A stretch of 53,689 bases of DNA from Pelomonas caseinilytica (GTDB taxonomy: Bacteria > Pseudomonadota > Gammaproteobacteria > Burkholderiales > Burkholderiaceae_C). Location of the stretch: positions 1 to 53,689 of the forward strand of contig NZ_JAJTWT010000020.1 of assembly GCF_021353235.1 (NCBI RefSeq), written 5' to 3'. Position 1 is the stretch's first letter. Every line of letters begins with the position of its first letter. This document shows positions 39,238-47,623 of this stretch, piece by piece. The translations under genes were made by a program, and so were the position numbers. The notes beneath the pieces are model-generated. The model did not search any database, had not been told where the DNA came from, and saw only the letters and a list, made by a program, of their open reading frames with translations.

Positions 39238-39792
39238 GTGGAACCCGCCGCCCTCGATTACCGCCACGCTTTCCAGTTCGCCCCCGTGGGGCTGGTGCTG
39301 TCGGCCCAGCGGCAGATCGTGGACTGCAACGAGCGGGTGCTGCAGATCTTCGGCGCCACGCGCGAGCAGCTCGTGGGGAGCAGCTTCGCCGTCATGTACC
39401 CGAGCACGGCCGAGTTCGAGCGCACCGGCGCGCGCATCGTCGCCAGCCTCGACGCCCAGGGCCACTACGCCGACGACCGCGTCATGCGCCGGCTAGGCAG
39501 CGGCGAGCTGTTCTGGTGCCACGTCACCGGCCGCGCCCTGGATCCGGCCGACCCGCATGCCCGCGGCATCTGGAGCTTCGAGGACCTGTCCGCCCGGCGC
39601 CAGATCACGGCCGACCTGACCCCGCGCGAACGCGAGATCGCCGCCCTGCTCGTCGAAGGCCAGACCAGCAAGCTCATCGGCCGGCGCCTGGGCGTGAGCC
39701 CGCGCACCGTGGACATCTACCGTGGCCGGCTGATGAAGAAGTACCAGGCGGGCAGCACGCCCGAGCTGATCCACAAGCTGCTCTCGGCGTAG
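39238..39792 (+). CDS. PAS domain plus LuxR-type helix-turn-helix regulator
   Basis: 184 residues. An N-terminal PAS sensor (residues ~8-120: FQFAPVGLVLSAQRQIVDCNERVLQIFG) is fused to a short LuxR/NarL DNA-binding domain (~128-184: LTPREREIAALLVEGQTSKLIGRRLGVSPRTVDIYRGRLMKKY). There is no receiver domain, so the PAS itself is the likely sensor. The start is GTG at 39238. It is divergent from scoAB and probably controls it (inference from arrangement). Confidence 0.9.
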   Translation: MEPAALDYRHAFQFAPVGLVLSAQRQIVDCNERVLQIFGATREQLVGSSFAVMYPSTAEFERTGARIVASLDAQGHYADDRVMRRLGSGELFWCHVTGRALDPADPHARGIWSFEDLSARRQITADLTPREREIAALLVEGQTSKLIGRRLGVSPRTVDIYRGRLMKKYQAGSTPELIHKLLSA

Positions 39793-39815
39793 CCATCGCC
39801 CCGCCGGAACCGACT

Positions 39816-40658
39816 TCAGTTGAACACGCCCTGGCGCAGCCACTTGGTCGCCACCCACTTCTCGCCCTCGACGACGGGCGAGCCGCCGTGCAGGGTCTGG
39901 GTGGAAGGGTGGGGCCGGTCGTAGCTGAAGAAGACGGCGTTGCCCTTGACCGGCGCGACGTCCAGGCCGATGTCGGGGAAGATGGTCGATCCGCCGGCCC
40001 CCGGCGTGTTGAGGTAGATCACCAGGGTGCCCACGCGCTGGCCGCCGCGCTTGAGGATGTTGGGCGTGCTGACATGACCCGGGTCGAAATAGTCGTAGTG
40101 CGGCTGGTACTCGGCGCCGGGCCGGTAGCGCAGCACCTGCAGGCCTTCGCCATGGTCCAGCGGCCAGCGCAGCAGGGTCGCGATGCGCGACTCCACGCGG
40201 CGGATCAGTTCGCTCTCGCAGCGCTCGAAGAACATGCCGTCGCTGGTGCGCGCGGCATTGACCTCGCTGCCCTCGGTGCCGGTGGCCACCGTCTCGGAAC
40301 GCGCCAGGCGGGTCTTGGCCAGCTCGATGATGCCGTCGCACTCCTCGTCGGAGAGCAGGTCGCCGAAGACGACGACGCGGGGCTGGCGCAGCGCCATGAC
40401 GACCTTGACCTGGCGGTCGCCGGCATCCATCACCGGCGCGAAGCGGCTCAGGTCGGGCTCGGGCATGCCCGGCGTGCCGACGGACGGCGCCGTCAGGGTG
40501 GCCGACTGGCCGAGCTGGCGGGCGAGCGCCTGGCGGGCGATGGACTCGTCCCAGCCGCTGCCCAGCATGGCGGCCAGGATGCTTTCCGAAGGATGGCCGG
40601 CGCGCGACTGGTCGGCGATCCACTCGAGGAGTTCGGGCGTGATGGCTTGCTGGCTCAT
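39816..40658 (-). CDS. 2-oxoglutarate/Fe(II) dioxygenase, prolyl 4-hydroxylase type
   Basis: 280 residues. The N-terminal ~60 residues are helical with no known domain. The C-terminal P4H domain has the iron triad: H-x-D in YQPHYDYFDPG and a distal His in TQTLHGGSPVVEGEKWVATKW, with the co-substrate Lys in the last motif. VGTLVIYLNTPGAGGSTIFPDIG is typical of this family. Its protein target is unknown; bacterial P4Hs can act on elongation factor Tu or secreted proteins. The start codon overlaps the yaaA stop (ATGA). Confidence 0.92.
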   Translation of the reverse strand: MSQQAITPELLEWIADQSRAGHPSESILAAMLGSGWDESIARQALARQLGQSATLTAPSVGTPGMPEPDLSRFAPVMDAGDRQVKVVMALRQPRVVVFGDLLSDEECDGIIELAKTRLARSETVATGTEGSEVNAARTSDGMFFERCESELIRRVESRIATLLRWPLDHGEGLQVLRYRPGAEYQPHYDYFDPGHVSTPNILKRGGQRVGTLVIYLNTPGAGGSTIFPDIGLDVAPVKGNAVFFSYDRPHPSTQTLHGGSPVVEGEKWVATKWLRQGVFN

Positions 40659-41440
40659 GGCAGGGCTTTGCGTCGGAAGACGAAGGTGTCGGCGGTGGAC
40701 GCCGCCGGGGCGAAGCGGTAGCCGTCGAGGTCGAAGTCCTTCAGGCCCTCGGGCGTCTCGATGCGGTGCAGGATGGCGTGGCGCGCCATCAGGCCGCGGG
40801 CGCGCTTGGCGAAGAAGCTGATGATCTTGTAGCCGCCGTTCTTCCAGTCCTCGAACTGGCAGTCCACCACGCGCGGCTTGAGCACGGCGCGGTTGGCGGC
40901 GCGGAAATACTCCTGCGAGGCCAGGTTGACGATGACGGGCGCCTTCTCGCCACGCGCGAGCTTGTTCAGGTGCTGGGCCAGGCGGTCGCCCCAGTAGTCG
41001 TAGAGGCTGGCGCCGGCCGGCGTCGCCAGGCGCGTGCCCATCTCCAGCCGGTAGGGCTGCATGCGGTCCAGCGGGCGCAGGATGCCGTACAGGCCCGACA
41101 GCATGCGCACGTGCTGCTGGGCCCAGGCGAGGTCGTCGGCGGACAGGCTCTTCGCGTCCAGGCCGTCGTAGACGTCGCCATTGAAGGCCAGCACCGCCGG
41201 CTTGCTGTTGTGCTCGGTGAAGCGTGGCCGCCAGGCGGCGTAGCGCTCGACGTTGAGCCGGGCCAGGGGCTCGGACAGGTCCATCAGCTCGCGCACGTCG
41301 TCCACGCTCTTGGCGCGGAGCACGTCGATGAGGGCGGCCGTATCGTCGAGGAACTGCGGGCGCGTCAGCGCCGGCGCCAGCTCCGGCGGCGTGGGGGTGT
41401 CGTAGTCGAGGGACTTGGCAGGCGAGAGCAGGAACAGCAT
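40655..41440 (-). CDS. yaaA: Peroxide stress protein YaaA
   Basis: 261 residues of the YaaA/DUF328 family. The opening MLFLLSPAKSLDYDTPTP is diagnostic, followed by PAVLAFNGDVYDGLDA, VRMLSGLYGILRPLDRMQPYRLEMGTRL and NLASQEYFRAAN. YaaA limits free iron and oxidative DNA damage during peroxide stress in E. coli. It is translationally coupled to the Fe(II)-dioxygenase gene by a 4-bp overlap. Confidence 0.95.
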   Translation of the reverse strand: MLFLLSPAKSLDYDTPTPPELAPALTRPQFLDDTAALIDVLRAKSVDDVRELMDLSEPLARLNVERYAAWRPRFTEHNSKPAVLAFNGDVYDGLDAKSLSADDLAWAQQHVRMLSGLYGILRPLDRMQPYRLEMGTRLATPAGASLYDYWGDRLAQHLNKLARGEKAPVIVNLASQEYFRAANRAVLKPRVVDCQFEDWKNGGYKIISFFAKRARGLMARHAILHRIETPEGLKDFDLDGYRFAPAASTADTFVFRRKALP

Positions 41441-41477
41441 GGGCGCCCATTCTGGCGCAGGCCGCCGCCCTGCCGGC

Positions 41478-42386
41478 TCATCTCGACGGCGTCCTGGCGC
41501 GTCCCAACAGCAGCAGCACGACGCCCACCAGCACGATGCCCGCGGCCAGCCACTCGTGGCCGCTGATCTGCTCGCCGGCCAGCGTGACGCCCAGCAGCAT
41601 GGCGATGACCGGGTTGACGAACGAGTAGCTCGACGCCAGCCCGGCCGAAGCCTCGGCCAGCAGCACCATGTAGGCGTTGAAGGCGACCAGGGACCCGAAC
41701 ACGACCAGATAGGCCCAGGCCCACAAGGCCTGCGGTTCGACGTGGGCGGGCAGGGCCTCACCATTCGCCAGGCTCAGCCCCATCAGCACCGCGCCGCCGG
41801 CGAGCATCTCGCTGGCGAAGCCCATGGGGCCAGGCGCCAGGGGCCACACCCGCTGCGACAGCACGCTGCCGACCGCCCAGCTCGCGCATGCGACGCTGAT
41901 GGCCACCAGCCCGAGGGGCGAGGCGCCGAAGCCCTGGCCCTGGGTCAGCAGCAGCACGCCGACGAGGCCGAAGGCGATGCCCAGGGACTCCAGCCGGCCC
42001 GGCTTCTCGCCCCAGAGGAGGTTCAGCCCCGCGATCATCAGCGGCATGACGGCGATGAAGGCGACGACGAGGCCCGAGCCCACCGTCTGCTCCGCCGCGG
42101 CCGTGCCGCCCATGCCGCCGCCAAGCATCAGGCCGCCGATGACCAGGGCGTGCAGCCACTGCCGCCGGCTGGGCCATGGGACGCCGCGCCAACGCATCCA
42201 GCCCGCCAGCAGCACCCCGGCAACGAGGAAGCGGCTGCCCATCTGCAGGAAGGGCGGCAGGCTGGTCAGGGCCAGCTTGATGGCCAGGTAGGTCGAGCCC
42301 CAGACCAGCCAGGTGGCGGCCAGGCAGAGCATCAGCTTGGGCGACAGACCGGAGGCCGTCTTGAGGGTCAGCGCGGAAGACGTCAT
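41478..42386 (-). CDS. EamA-family transporter (drug/metabolite exporter, YedA-like)
   Basis: 302 residues and ten hydrophobic segments in two EamA repeats. It has the YedA-like opening LCLAATWLVWGSTYLAIKLA and WGEKPGRLESLGIAFGLVGVLLL at the repeat boundary. It probably exports small metabolites or amino acids. The start is ATG 42386; ATG 42395 is three codons upstream. It is divergent from an Lrp-family regulator 109 bp away, a pairing common for amino-acid exporters. Confidence 0.92.
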   Translation of the reverse strand: MTSSALTLKTASGLSPKLMLCLAATWLVWGSTYLAIKLALTSLPPFLQMGSRFLVAGVLLAGWMRWRGVPWPSRRQWLHALVIGGLMLGGGMGGTAAAEQTVGSGLVVAFIAVMPLMIAGLNLLWGEKPGRLESLGIAFGLVGVLLLTQGQGFGASPLGLVAISVACASWAVGSVLSQRVWPLAPGPMGFASEMLAGGAVLMGLSLANGEALPAHVEPQALWAWAYLVVFGSLVAFNAYMVLLAEASAGLASSYSFVNPVIAMLLGVTLAGEQISGHEWLAAGIVLVGVVLLLLGRARTPSR

Positions 42387-42495
42387 GGCCGCCATGCTAT
42401 GAATTACGGCGTTTGGGCGACATGGCAGATTGAAGGTTGAATCACCCCGCCGCCTTAAGATCCCCGCTGCTTGCAGGCACTTCCAAGAGAATCTG

Positions 42496-42999
42496 ATGGC
42501 CCTCGACCTCGACCAGCACGACCATCGCATCCTGGCCGAGCTGCAGGCCGATGCCCGGCTGACCATGGCCGAACTCGGCCGCCGCGTGCACCTCAGCCAG
42601 CCGGCCGTGACGGAACGGGTGCGCAAGCTGGAGGAGGCCGGCGTCATCCGCGGCTACCACGCGGTCGTCGACGCCGGACGGCTGGGTTATGCCATCCGCG
42701 CCGTCATCCGCATCGGCAACACCGACGAGCCCGCGCTGCTGGCCGCGCTGGCGTCCAGCCCCGAGGTGCTGACGGCCTACGGCGTGACGGGGGAGGACAG
42801 CTGGATCCTGGAGATCGCCGTGCGCGACGTGGCCCATTTGAGCGCCCTGCTCTCGCGCTTCTGCCAGCAGACCCCGACGTCCACGGCCATCATCCTGCGC
42901 GTGCTGCGCGAGCATGCACCGCTCAAGCCCCTGCCCACCGCCGAGGTGCCGGCACCCACCGACCCGGCCAGTAAAAAGCCCCGCCGGGGCGGGGCTTGA
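42496..42999 (+). CDS. Lrp/AsnC-family transcriptional regulator
   Basis: 167 residues. The N-terminal winged helix-turn-helix is LDQHDHRILAELQADARLTMAELGRRVHLSQPAVTERVRKLEEAGVI. A RAM/ligand domain follows (AVIRIGNTDEPALLAAL, VTGEDSWILEIAVRDVAHL). The last codons (SKKPRRGGA) are encoded by a hairpin that also serves as terminator for the convergent tolC. It probably regulates the divergent EamA exporter. Confidence 0.93.
   Translation: MALDLDQHDHRILAELQADARLTMAELGRRVHLSQPAVTERVRKLEEAGVIRGYHAVVDAGRLGYAIRAVIRIGNTDEPALLAALASSPEVLTAYGVTGEDSWILEIAVRDVAHLSALLSRFCQQTPTSTAIILRVLREHAPLKPLPTAEVPAPTDPASKKPRRGGA
42976..42997 (-). terminator. Terminator of tolC inside the 3' end of the Lrp gene
   Basis: Read on the minus strand, AAGCCCCGCC pairs with GGCGGGGCTT and is followed by a run of T, a canonical intrinsic terminator 20 bp beyond the tolC stop. 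The same DNA encodes the last residues of the Lrp protein on the plus strand. Confidence 0.85.
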
Positions 43000-43017
43000 C
43001 CGAGGGGCGCTCGCCGT

Positions 43018-44373
43018 TCAGCGCACCAGCAGCGAGTTGACCGCCGTGACGTCCTCGGGGCGCAGTTGGCCCGAGGCCTGGCGCAGCTTGAGGCTGTTGA
43101 CGACGACGTCGTAGCGCGCCTTGGCCAGGTCGCGCTGGGTGGTGTAGAGCTGGGTCTGGGCGTTCAATACGTCGAGGTTGACGCGCACGCCGACCTTGTA
43201 GCCCAGCTGCGTGGCTTCCAGGGCCAGCTTGGTGGACGACTCGGCGGCCTCGAAGGCGCTGACCTGGGCCTTGAGCGACTGCACGCCGAAGAAGGCGCGG
43301 CGCGTGGCCTCGGCGACGCTGCGGCGGGCGAAGTCGAGGTCGTTGCGGGCCTTGTCTTCCAGCACCAGGGTTTCCTTGATGCGGTTCTGCGTCAGGCCGC
43401 CGGTGTAGATGGGGTAGCTGAAGGTCAGGCCGATGCTCGCCGTCTTGGACGTGCCCACGCCCGAGGCCGTGGCCGCGGCGCCGTTGAGGCTGTTGTGCAG
43501 GTTCTGCGCGCCCAGCGAGGCGCTGGCGTCCAGCGTGGGTTTTTCGCCGGCGCGGGCGATCTGGGTGTCGAGCTGGGCCACTTCCAGGCCGAGGCGGGCC
43601 TTGCGCACGGCGGGGTGCTGGTCATCGGCCGTGGCCACCCAGGTGTCGACGTTGTCGCTCTGCAGCGCCGGCAGCGCCACCGGCACGGCCAGGCCCTTGG
43701 GCTCGACGCCGACGCGGCCGACGAACTGGTCCAGCGTCACGCGCTTGACGCGCAGGTCGTTGTCGGCGGCCAGCTCCTGGGCGACGGCCAGGTCGTAGCG
43801 GGCCTGGGCTTCACGGGTATCGGTGATGGTGGCGGTGCCGACCTCGAAATTGCGCTTGGCGGAGGCCAGTTGCTCGGCGATGGCGGCCTTGTTGGCCTGC
43901 GAGGTGGTCAGCGCGTCCTTGGCGGCCAGCACGTCGAAATAGGCCGTGGCCAGGCGCACGATCAGGTCCTGCTCGGCCGACTCCAGGTCGGCCTGGGCGA
44001 CGGCGTAGCCGCGGCGGGCCTTGTCGATGGTGGGCGCATTGGCCGCGTTGTAGACCGAATACTTGCCCTGCAGCCCTGCCGTCAGCGTGGTGCTGTTGAT
44101 GCCCGAGGGGCTGGAGCCGCTGGGCGGCTCGCTGCGCGCCTGGGTGCCGGTCGCCGCCAGGCCCAGCGTGGGCCGCACCAGGGCCTCGGCCTGGGCCGCG
44201 CGCGCTGCTGCCGCGTCGGCGCTGGCCTTGGTGGCGAGGTAGGTCGCGTCATAGCCCCGCGCGGCGTCGTAGAGCTCTTGCAGACTCTGCGCCTGGGCCG
44301 CCCCGGCGAGCAGGAGGCAGGCGGCGAATGCCAGCGGTTGCAGGGTCAGGCGGCGGGCTTGGACGAAGGGCAT
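43018..44373 (-). CDS. tolC: TolC-family outer-membrane efflux channel protein
   Basis: 451 residues. The signal peptide (LQPLAFAACLLLAGAAQAQ) is followed by two repeats of the outer-membrane efflux protein family: LQELYDAARGYDATYLATKASADAAAARAAQAEALVRPTLGL, and the C-terminal LGYKVGVRVNLDVLNAQTQLYTTQRDLAKARYDVV. TolC trimers form the export duct for tripartite efflux and type I secretion. The start is ATG 44373, the residue before the signal peptide. It is downstream of a pcm-like gene, an order common in Burkholderiales. Confidence 0.94.
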   Translation of the reverse strand: MPFVQARRLTLQPLAFAACLLLAGAAQAQSLQELYDAARGYDATYLATKASADAAAARAAQAEALVRPTLGLAATGTQARSEPPSGSSPSGINSTTLTAGLQGKYSVYNAANAPTIDKARRGYAVAQADLESAEQDLIVRLATAYFDVLAAKDALTTSQANKAAIAEQLASAKRNFEVGTATITDTREAQARYDLAVAQELAADNDLRVKRVTLDQFVGRVGVEPKGLAVPVALPALQSDNVDTWVATADDQHPAVRKARLGLEVAQLDTQIARAGEKPTLDASASLGAQNLHNSLNGAAATASGVGTSKTASIGLTFSYPIYTGGLTQNRIKETLVLEDKARNDLDFARRSVAEATRRAFFGVQSLKAQVSAFEAAESSTKLALEATQLGYKVGVRVNLDVLNAQTQLYTTQRDLAKARYDVVVNSLKLRQASGQLRPEDVTAVNSLLVR

Positions 44374-44513
44374 GGGATTCCTTGGCTGGGGCAATGGATT
44401 AAGCAGCGGCCGGGGTTATAGATGCAAAGCCCGCCGGTGACTGAAGGCATGCGACGACCTGCGCCGGCAGCGGCTGCAATCGACGATTTCGGCGGACGGG
44501 CTGCATGCAGTTC

Positions 44514-45167
44514 TCAGAAGCTGAAGGCCGGCGCCTCGGCGAAGCCGGGCAGGCGACCGGCCACGGTGTCGAACAACTCCACGCTGCTGTAGTCGTTCGC
44601 GCCGGTGCGTGTGACCAGCACGGCGCGCATGACGGGCTCGCTGCCGACGATGGCCGCCAGCCGTCCGCCGACCTTGAGCTGGGACAGCAGCACCTGGGGA
44701 AGCTCGGCCACCGAGCCGGACAGCAGGATGACGTCGAAGGGCTCCTCGGCGGGCAGGCCGGCGGCGCCGTCCTGGTTCAGCACGGTCACGTTCAGCAGGC
44801 CGGCGCGCTTGAGGTTGGCCGCGGCCTGGGCGGCCAGGCCCGTGTCGGCCTCCAGGGCGATGACGCGCTGGGCCTTGTGGCCGAGCAGGGCTGCCAGGTG
44901 CCCCGTGGCGGCACCGATCTCCAGTACCTTCTCGTGGCGCTGCACCTTGAGTTCCTGCAGCAGCCGGGCCTCGACCTTGGGTGCCAGCATGCGGCGGGTG
45001 GCGGTCAGCGGCAGCTCGACGTCCACGAAGGCCTGCGCTTTGTGCGCCTCGGGCACGAAGTCCTCGCGGTGCACGACGCGCAGCAGCTCGAGCACGCTGG
45101 GGTCGAGCACGTCCCAGGGGCGGATCTGTTGCTCGATCATGTTGAAGCGGGCTTGTTCGACGTTCAT
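44514..45167 (-). CDS. Protein-L-isoaspartate O-methyltransferase-like protein
   Basis: 217 residues. NVEQARFNMIEQQIRPWDVLD is the start of the alphaproteobacterial/Burkholderiales-type PIMT. The SAM-binding motif I is VLEIGAATGHLAALLG, followed by VIALEADTGLAAQA. It would methylate isoaspartyl residues for repair. These TolC-linked versions are diverged from E. coli Pcm, so activity on isoaspartate is less certain. ATG 45167 is preceded by GGAGAA. Confidence 0.9.
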   Translation of the reverse strand: MNVEQARFNMIEQQIRPWDVLDPSVLELLRVVHREDFVPEAHKAQAFVDVELPLTATRRMLAPKVEARLLQELKVQRHEKVLEIGAATGHLAALLGHKAQRVIALEADTGLAAQAAANLKRAGLLNVTVLNQDGAAGLPAEEPFDVILLSGSVAELPQVLLSQLKVGGRLAAIVGSEPVMRAVLVTRTGANDYSSVELFDTVAGRLPGFAEAPAFSF

Positions 45168-45217
45168 GGAGTTCTCCGGGGCACGGTACGGCAGGCTGAA
45201 AAGCAAAATTCTAGAGG

Positions 45218-45847
45218 TCAGCCAGGCGCGAGCAGCCCGTGCAGAAGCAACGACATCTGGGCGTCGAGCAGTTCCTCGGCGGTCATGGTCTCCGGACAGA
45301 TGTCGTGTTCACCGAAGGAATGCTCGTGCAGCAGCATGTGCAGCATGGGCGCGATGAGCAGGTGCACCGTCGCCTCGATGGACACGGCGCGGAACTCGCC
45401 GCTGCGGATGCCGCGCTCGATGAGACCGCCGATCAGCGTCTGCGACGGCGTGATGACCTCGTCGACGTAGAACTGCGCCAGCTCGGGGAAGCGGCGCGCC
45501 TCGACCATGACGATCTTGCACACGACGCCGGCCTTGCCGTGACCCACCTTGGCCCACCAGGCCTGCATCATCCGACCCAGCAGTTCGGCGATGGGGCCTT
45601 CGTACTGGGCCGCCTGGGCGGCGGACTCGGCGATGTGCATCGAGAGGTTCTCGCGCACCATGGCCTTGAAGAGTTCGTTCTTGCTCGGGTAGTAGCGGTA
45701 GAGCGTGCCCTTGGCGACGCCCGCGCGCGCGGCCACCTCCTCGCTGCGCGTGGCGGCGAAGCCCTTTTCGACGAAAAGCTCCAGGGCCGCGTCCAGCAAT
45801 TCCTGCGGGCGTGCGTCCTTGCGGCGTTGGCGGGGGGTGGAGGCCAA
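45218..45847 (-). CDS. TetR/AcrR-family transcriptional regulator
   Basis: 209 residues. The helix-turn-helix is RPQELLDAALELFVEKGFAATRSEEVAARAGVAKGTLYRYYPSKNELFKAM. The C-terminal effector domain includes FVDEV-like AQFYVDEVITPSQTLIGGLIERGIR. No ATG lies in front of the fold. TTG 45847 is chosen because the palindrome at 45864-45885 then lies just upstream; TTG 45913 is the alternative. It precedes the pcm-like and tolC genes on the same strand and may control efflux. Confidence 0.88.
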   Translation of the reverse strand: MASTPRQRRKDARPQELLDAALELFVEKGFAATRSEEVAARAGVAKGTLYRYYPSKNELFKAMVRENLSMHIAESAAQAAQYEGPIAELLGRMMQAWWAKVGHGKAGVVCKIVMVEARRFPELAQFYVDEVITPSQTLIGGLIERGIRSGEFRAVSIEATVHLLIAPMLHMLLHEHSFGEHDICPETMTAEELLDAQMSLLLHGLLAPG

Positions 45848-45863
45848 GCGGTGGATGGGCGAG

Positions 45864-45885
45864 TTAATGACCGGTGGGTCAGTAA
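45864..45885. promoter_or_regulatory. Probable TetR operator
   Basis: TTAATGACC and GGTCAGTAA, separated by 4 bp, form an inverted repeat with one mismatch. It lies 17 bp upstream of the proposed TetR start and 88 bp before uppP, placing it where an autoregulatory operator would sit. Confidence 0.6.
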
Positions 45886-45972
45886 TGTAGCCCGCCGGGC
45901 CAGCTCCGGGCAAGGGCAGGACACGGTGGCTGGCTACACTGCGCGGCTTTGTTCGCCTCCCGGAGCCGTTAC

Positions 45973-46797
45973 GTGGATGTCATCCTGCTGATCAAAGCCG
46001 CCGTCATGGGCATCGTCGAGGGCCTGACCGAGTTCCTGCCGGTCTCCTCCACCGGGCACCTGATCCTGACCGGCAGCCTGCTCGGCATGACCGACGCCAA
46101 GTCCAAGGTCTTCGACATCGCCATCCAGAGCGGCGCCATCCTCGCCGTGCTCATCGTCTACTGGGCCCGCATCCGCGAGGCGCTCGGCGGCATCACCAGC
46201 AGCGCGCGGCAGCAGCGCTTCGTGCTCAACATCGCCCTGGGCTTCATTCCGGCCGGCGTCGTCGGCCTGACGGTCTACAAGGCGATCAAGGCCCATCTGT
46301 TCAACGCACCGGTGGTGGCCGGCGCCTTCATCGTCGGCGCCCTCATCATCCTGTGGGCCGAGAAGCGCGCCCAGCCGGTGGCCCGCGTGCAGGCCGTGGA
46401 CGACATGACGGCCCTGGACGCGCTCAAGGTCGGCCTCGTGCAATGCCTGGGCATGATCCCGGGCACCAGCCGTTCGGGCGCCACCATCATCGGCGGCATG
46501 CTGCTGGGCCTGTCGCGCAAGGCGGCGACCGACTTCTCGTTCTTCCTGGCCATCCCGACGCTGATCTCCGCGGGCGGCTACAGCCTCTGGAAGGAGCGCG
46601 GCGCGCTGTCCTTAGCCGACGCGCCGATGTTTGCGGTGGGTTTCGTCGTCAGCTTCCTGGCCGCCTGGGCCTGCGTGCGCTGGCTGCTGCGCTATGTCTC
46701 CAGCCACACCTTCGTGCCCTTCGCCTGGTACCGCATCGCCTTCGGCATCGTGGTCCTGGTTACCTGGGCCACCGGCACGGTCATCTGGGCCGACTGA
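45973..46797 (+). CDS. uppP: Undecaprenyl-diphosphatase
   Basis: A 274-residue, eight-TM inner-membrane enzyme recycling the lipid carrier for cell-wall synthesis. The active-site motifs are intact: [14 protein letters not shown] near residue 16 and [13 protein letters not shown] near 165. The start is GTG 45973, which gives the typical [17 protein letters not shown]; an upstream TTG is less likely. It is divergent from the TetR gene. It is followed 12 bp later by map. Confidence 0.96.
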   Translation: MDVILLIKAAVMGIVEGLTEFLPVSSTGHLILTGSLLGMTDAKSKVFDIAIQSGAILAVLIVYWARIREALGGITSSARQQRFVLNIALGFIPAGVVGLTVYKAIKAHLFNAPVVAGAFIVGALIILWAEKRAQPVARVQAVDDMTALDALKVGLVQCLGMIPGTSRSGATIIGGMLLGLSRKAATDFSFFLAIPTLISAGGYSLWKERGALSLADAPMFAVGFVVSFLAAWACVRWLLRYVSSHTFVPFAWYRIAFGIVVLVTWATGTVIWAD

Positions 46798-46809
46798 GAT
46801 AATTTCTCC

Positions 46810-47622
46810 ATGCCCATCACGATCAAGACCGGCGCCGACATCGACGGCATGCGCATCGCCGGACGCCTGGCGTCCGAAGTGCTGGACATGCTCACGTCCC
46901 ACGTGCAGCCCGGCGTCACGACCAACGAACTCGACAAGCTGGCGCACGACTACATCGTCGGCGTCCAGCAGGCCGTGCCCGCGCCGCTGAACTACTGCCC
47001 GCCGGGCTACACGCCCTATCCCAAGTCCATCTGCACCTCGGTCAACCAGGTGGTCTGCCACGGCATCCCCAACGACAAGCCGCTCAAGAACGGCGACATC
47101 GTCAACATCGACGTGACCGTCATCAAGGACGGCTGGCATGGCGACACCAGCCGCATGTTCATCGTCGGCGAGGGCAGCATCGCGGCCAGGCGGCTGTGCG
47201 CCTTCACCTACGAGGCCATGTGGAAGGGCATCGCCAAGGTGAAGCCCGGCGCGCGTCTCGGCGACATCGGCCACGCCATCCAGACCTTCGCCGAGAACGC
47301 GGGTTTTTCCATCGTGCGCGAGTTCTGCGGCCATGGCATCGGGCGCGTCTTCCACGAGGAACCCCAGGTGCTGCACTACGGCCGCCCGGGGACGCTGGAC
47401 GAACTCGTGCCGGGCATGATGTTCACCATCGAGCCCATGATCAACGCCGGCCGCCGCGAGATCCGCGAGATGGGCGACGGCTGGACCATCGCGACCAAGG
47501 ACCGGTCCCTGTCCGCGCAGTGGGAGCACACCCTGCTGGTCACCGACACAGGCTACGAGGTCATGACGCTGTCGGCCGGCAGCCCGCCGCCGCCGGCCTT
47601 CATCACCGCGCCTGCCGCCTGA
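46810..47622 (+). CDS. map: Methionine aminopeptidase, type I
   Basis: 270 residues. The metal site residues occur in order: [23 protein letters not shown] (two Asp), [17 protein letters not shown] (His), [10 protein letters not shown] (Glu) and WEHTLLVT (Glu). [10 protein letters not shown] is the substrate His region. It removes the initiator Met from new proteins. It lies between uppP and glnD; glnD starts with an overlapping GTG 1 bp after its stop. Confidence 0.97.
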   Translation: MPITIKTGADIDGMRIAGRLASEVLDMLTSHVQPGVTTNELDKLAHDYIVGVQQAVPAPLNYCPPGYTPYPKSICTSVNQVVCHGIPNDKPLKNGDIVNIDVTVIKDGWHGDTSRMFIVGEGSIAARRLCAFTYEAMWKGIAKVKPGARLGDIGHAIQTFAENAGFSIVREFCGHGIGRVFHEEPQVLHYGRPGTLDELVPGMMFTIEPMINAGRREIREMGDGWTIATKDRSLSAQWEHTLLVTDTGYEVMTLSAGSPPPPAFITAPAA

Positions 47623-47623
47623 C

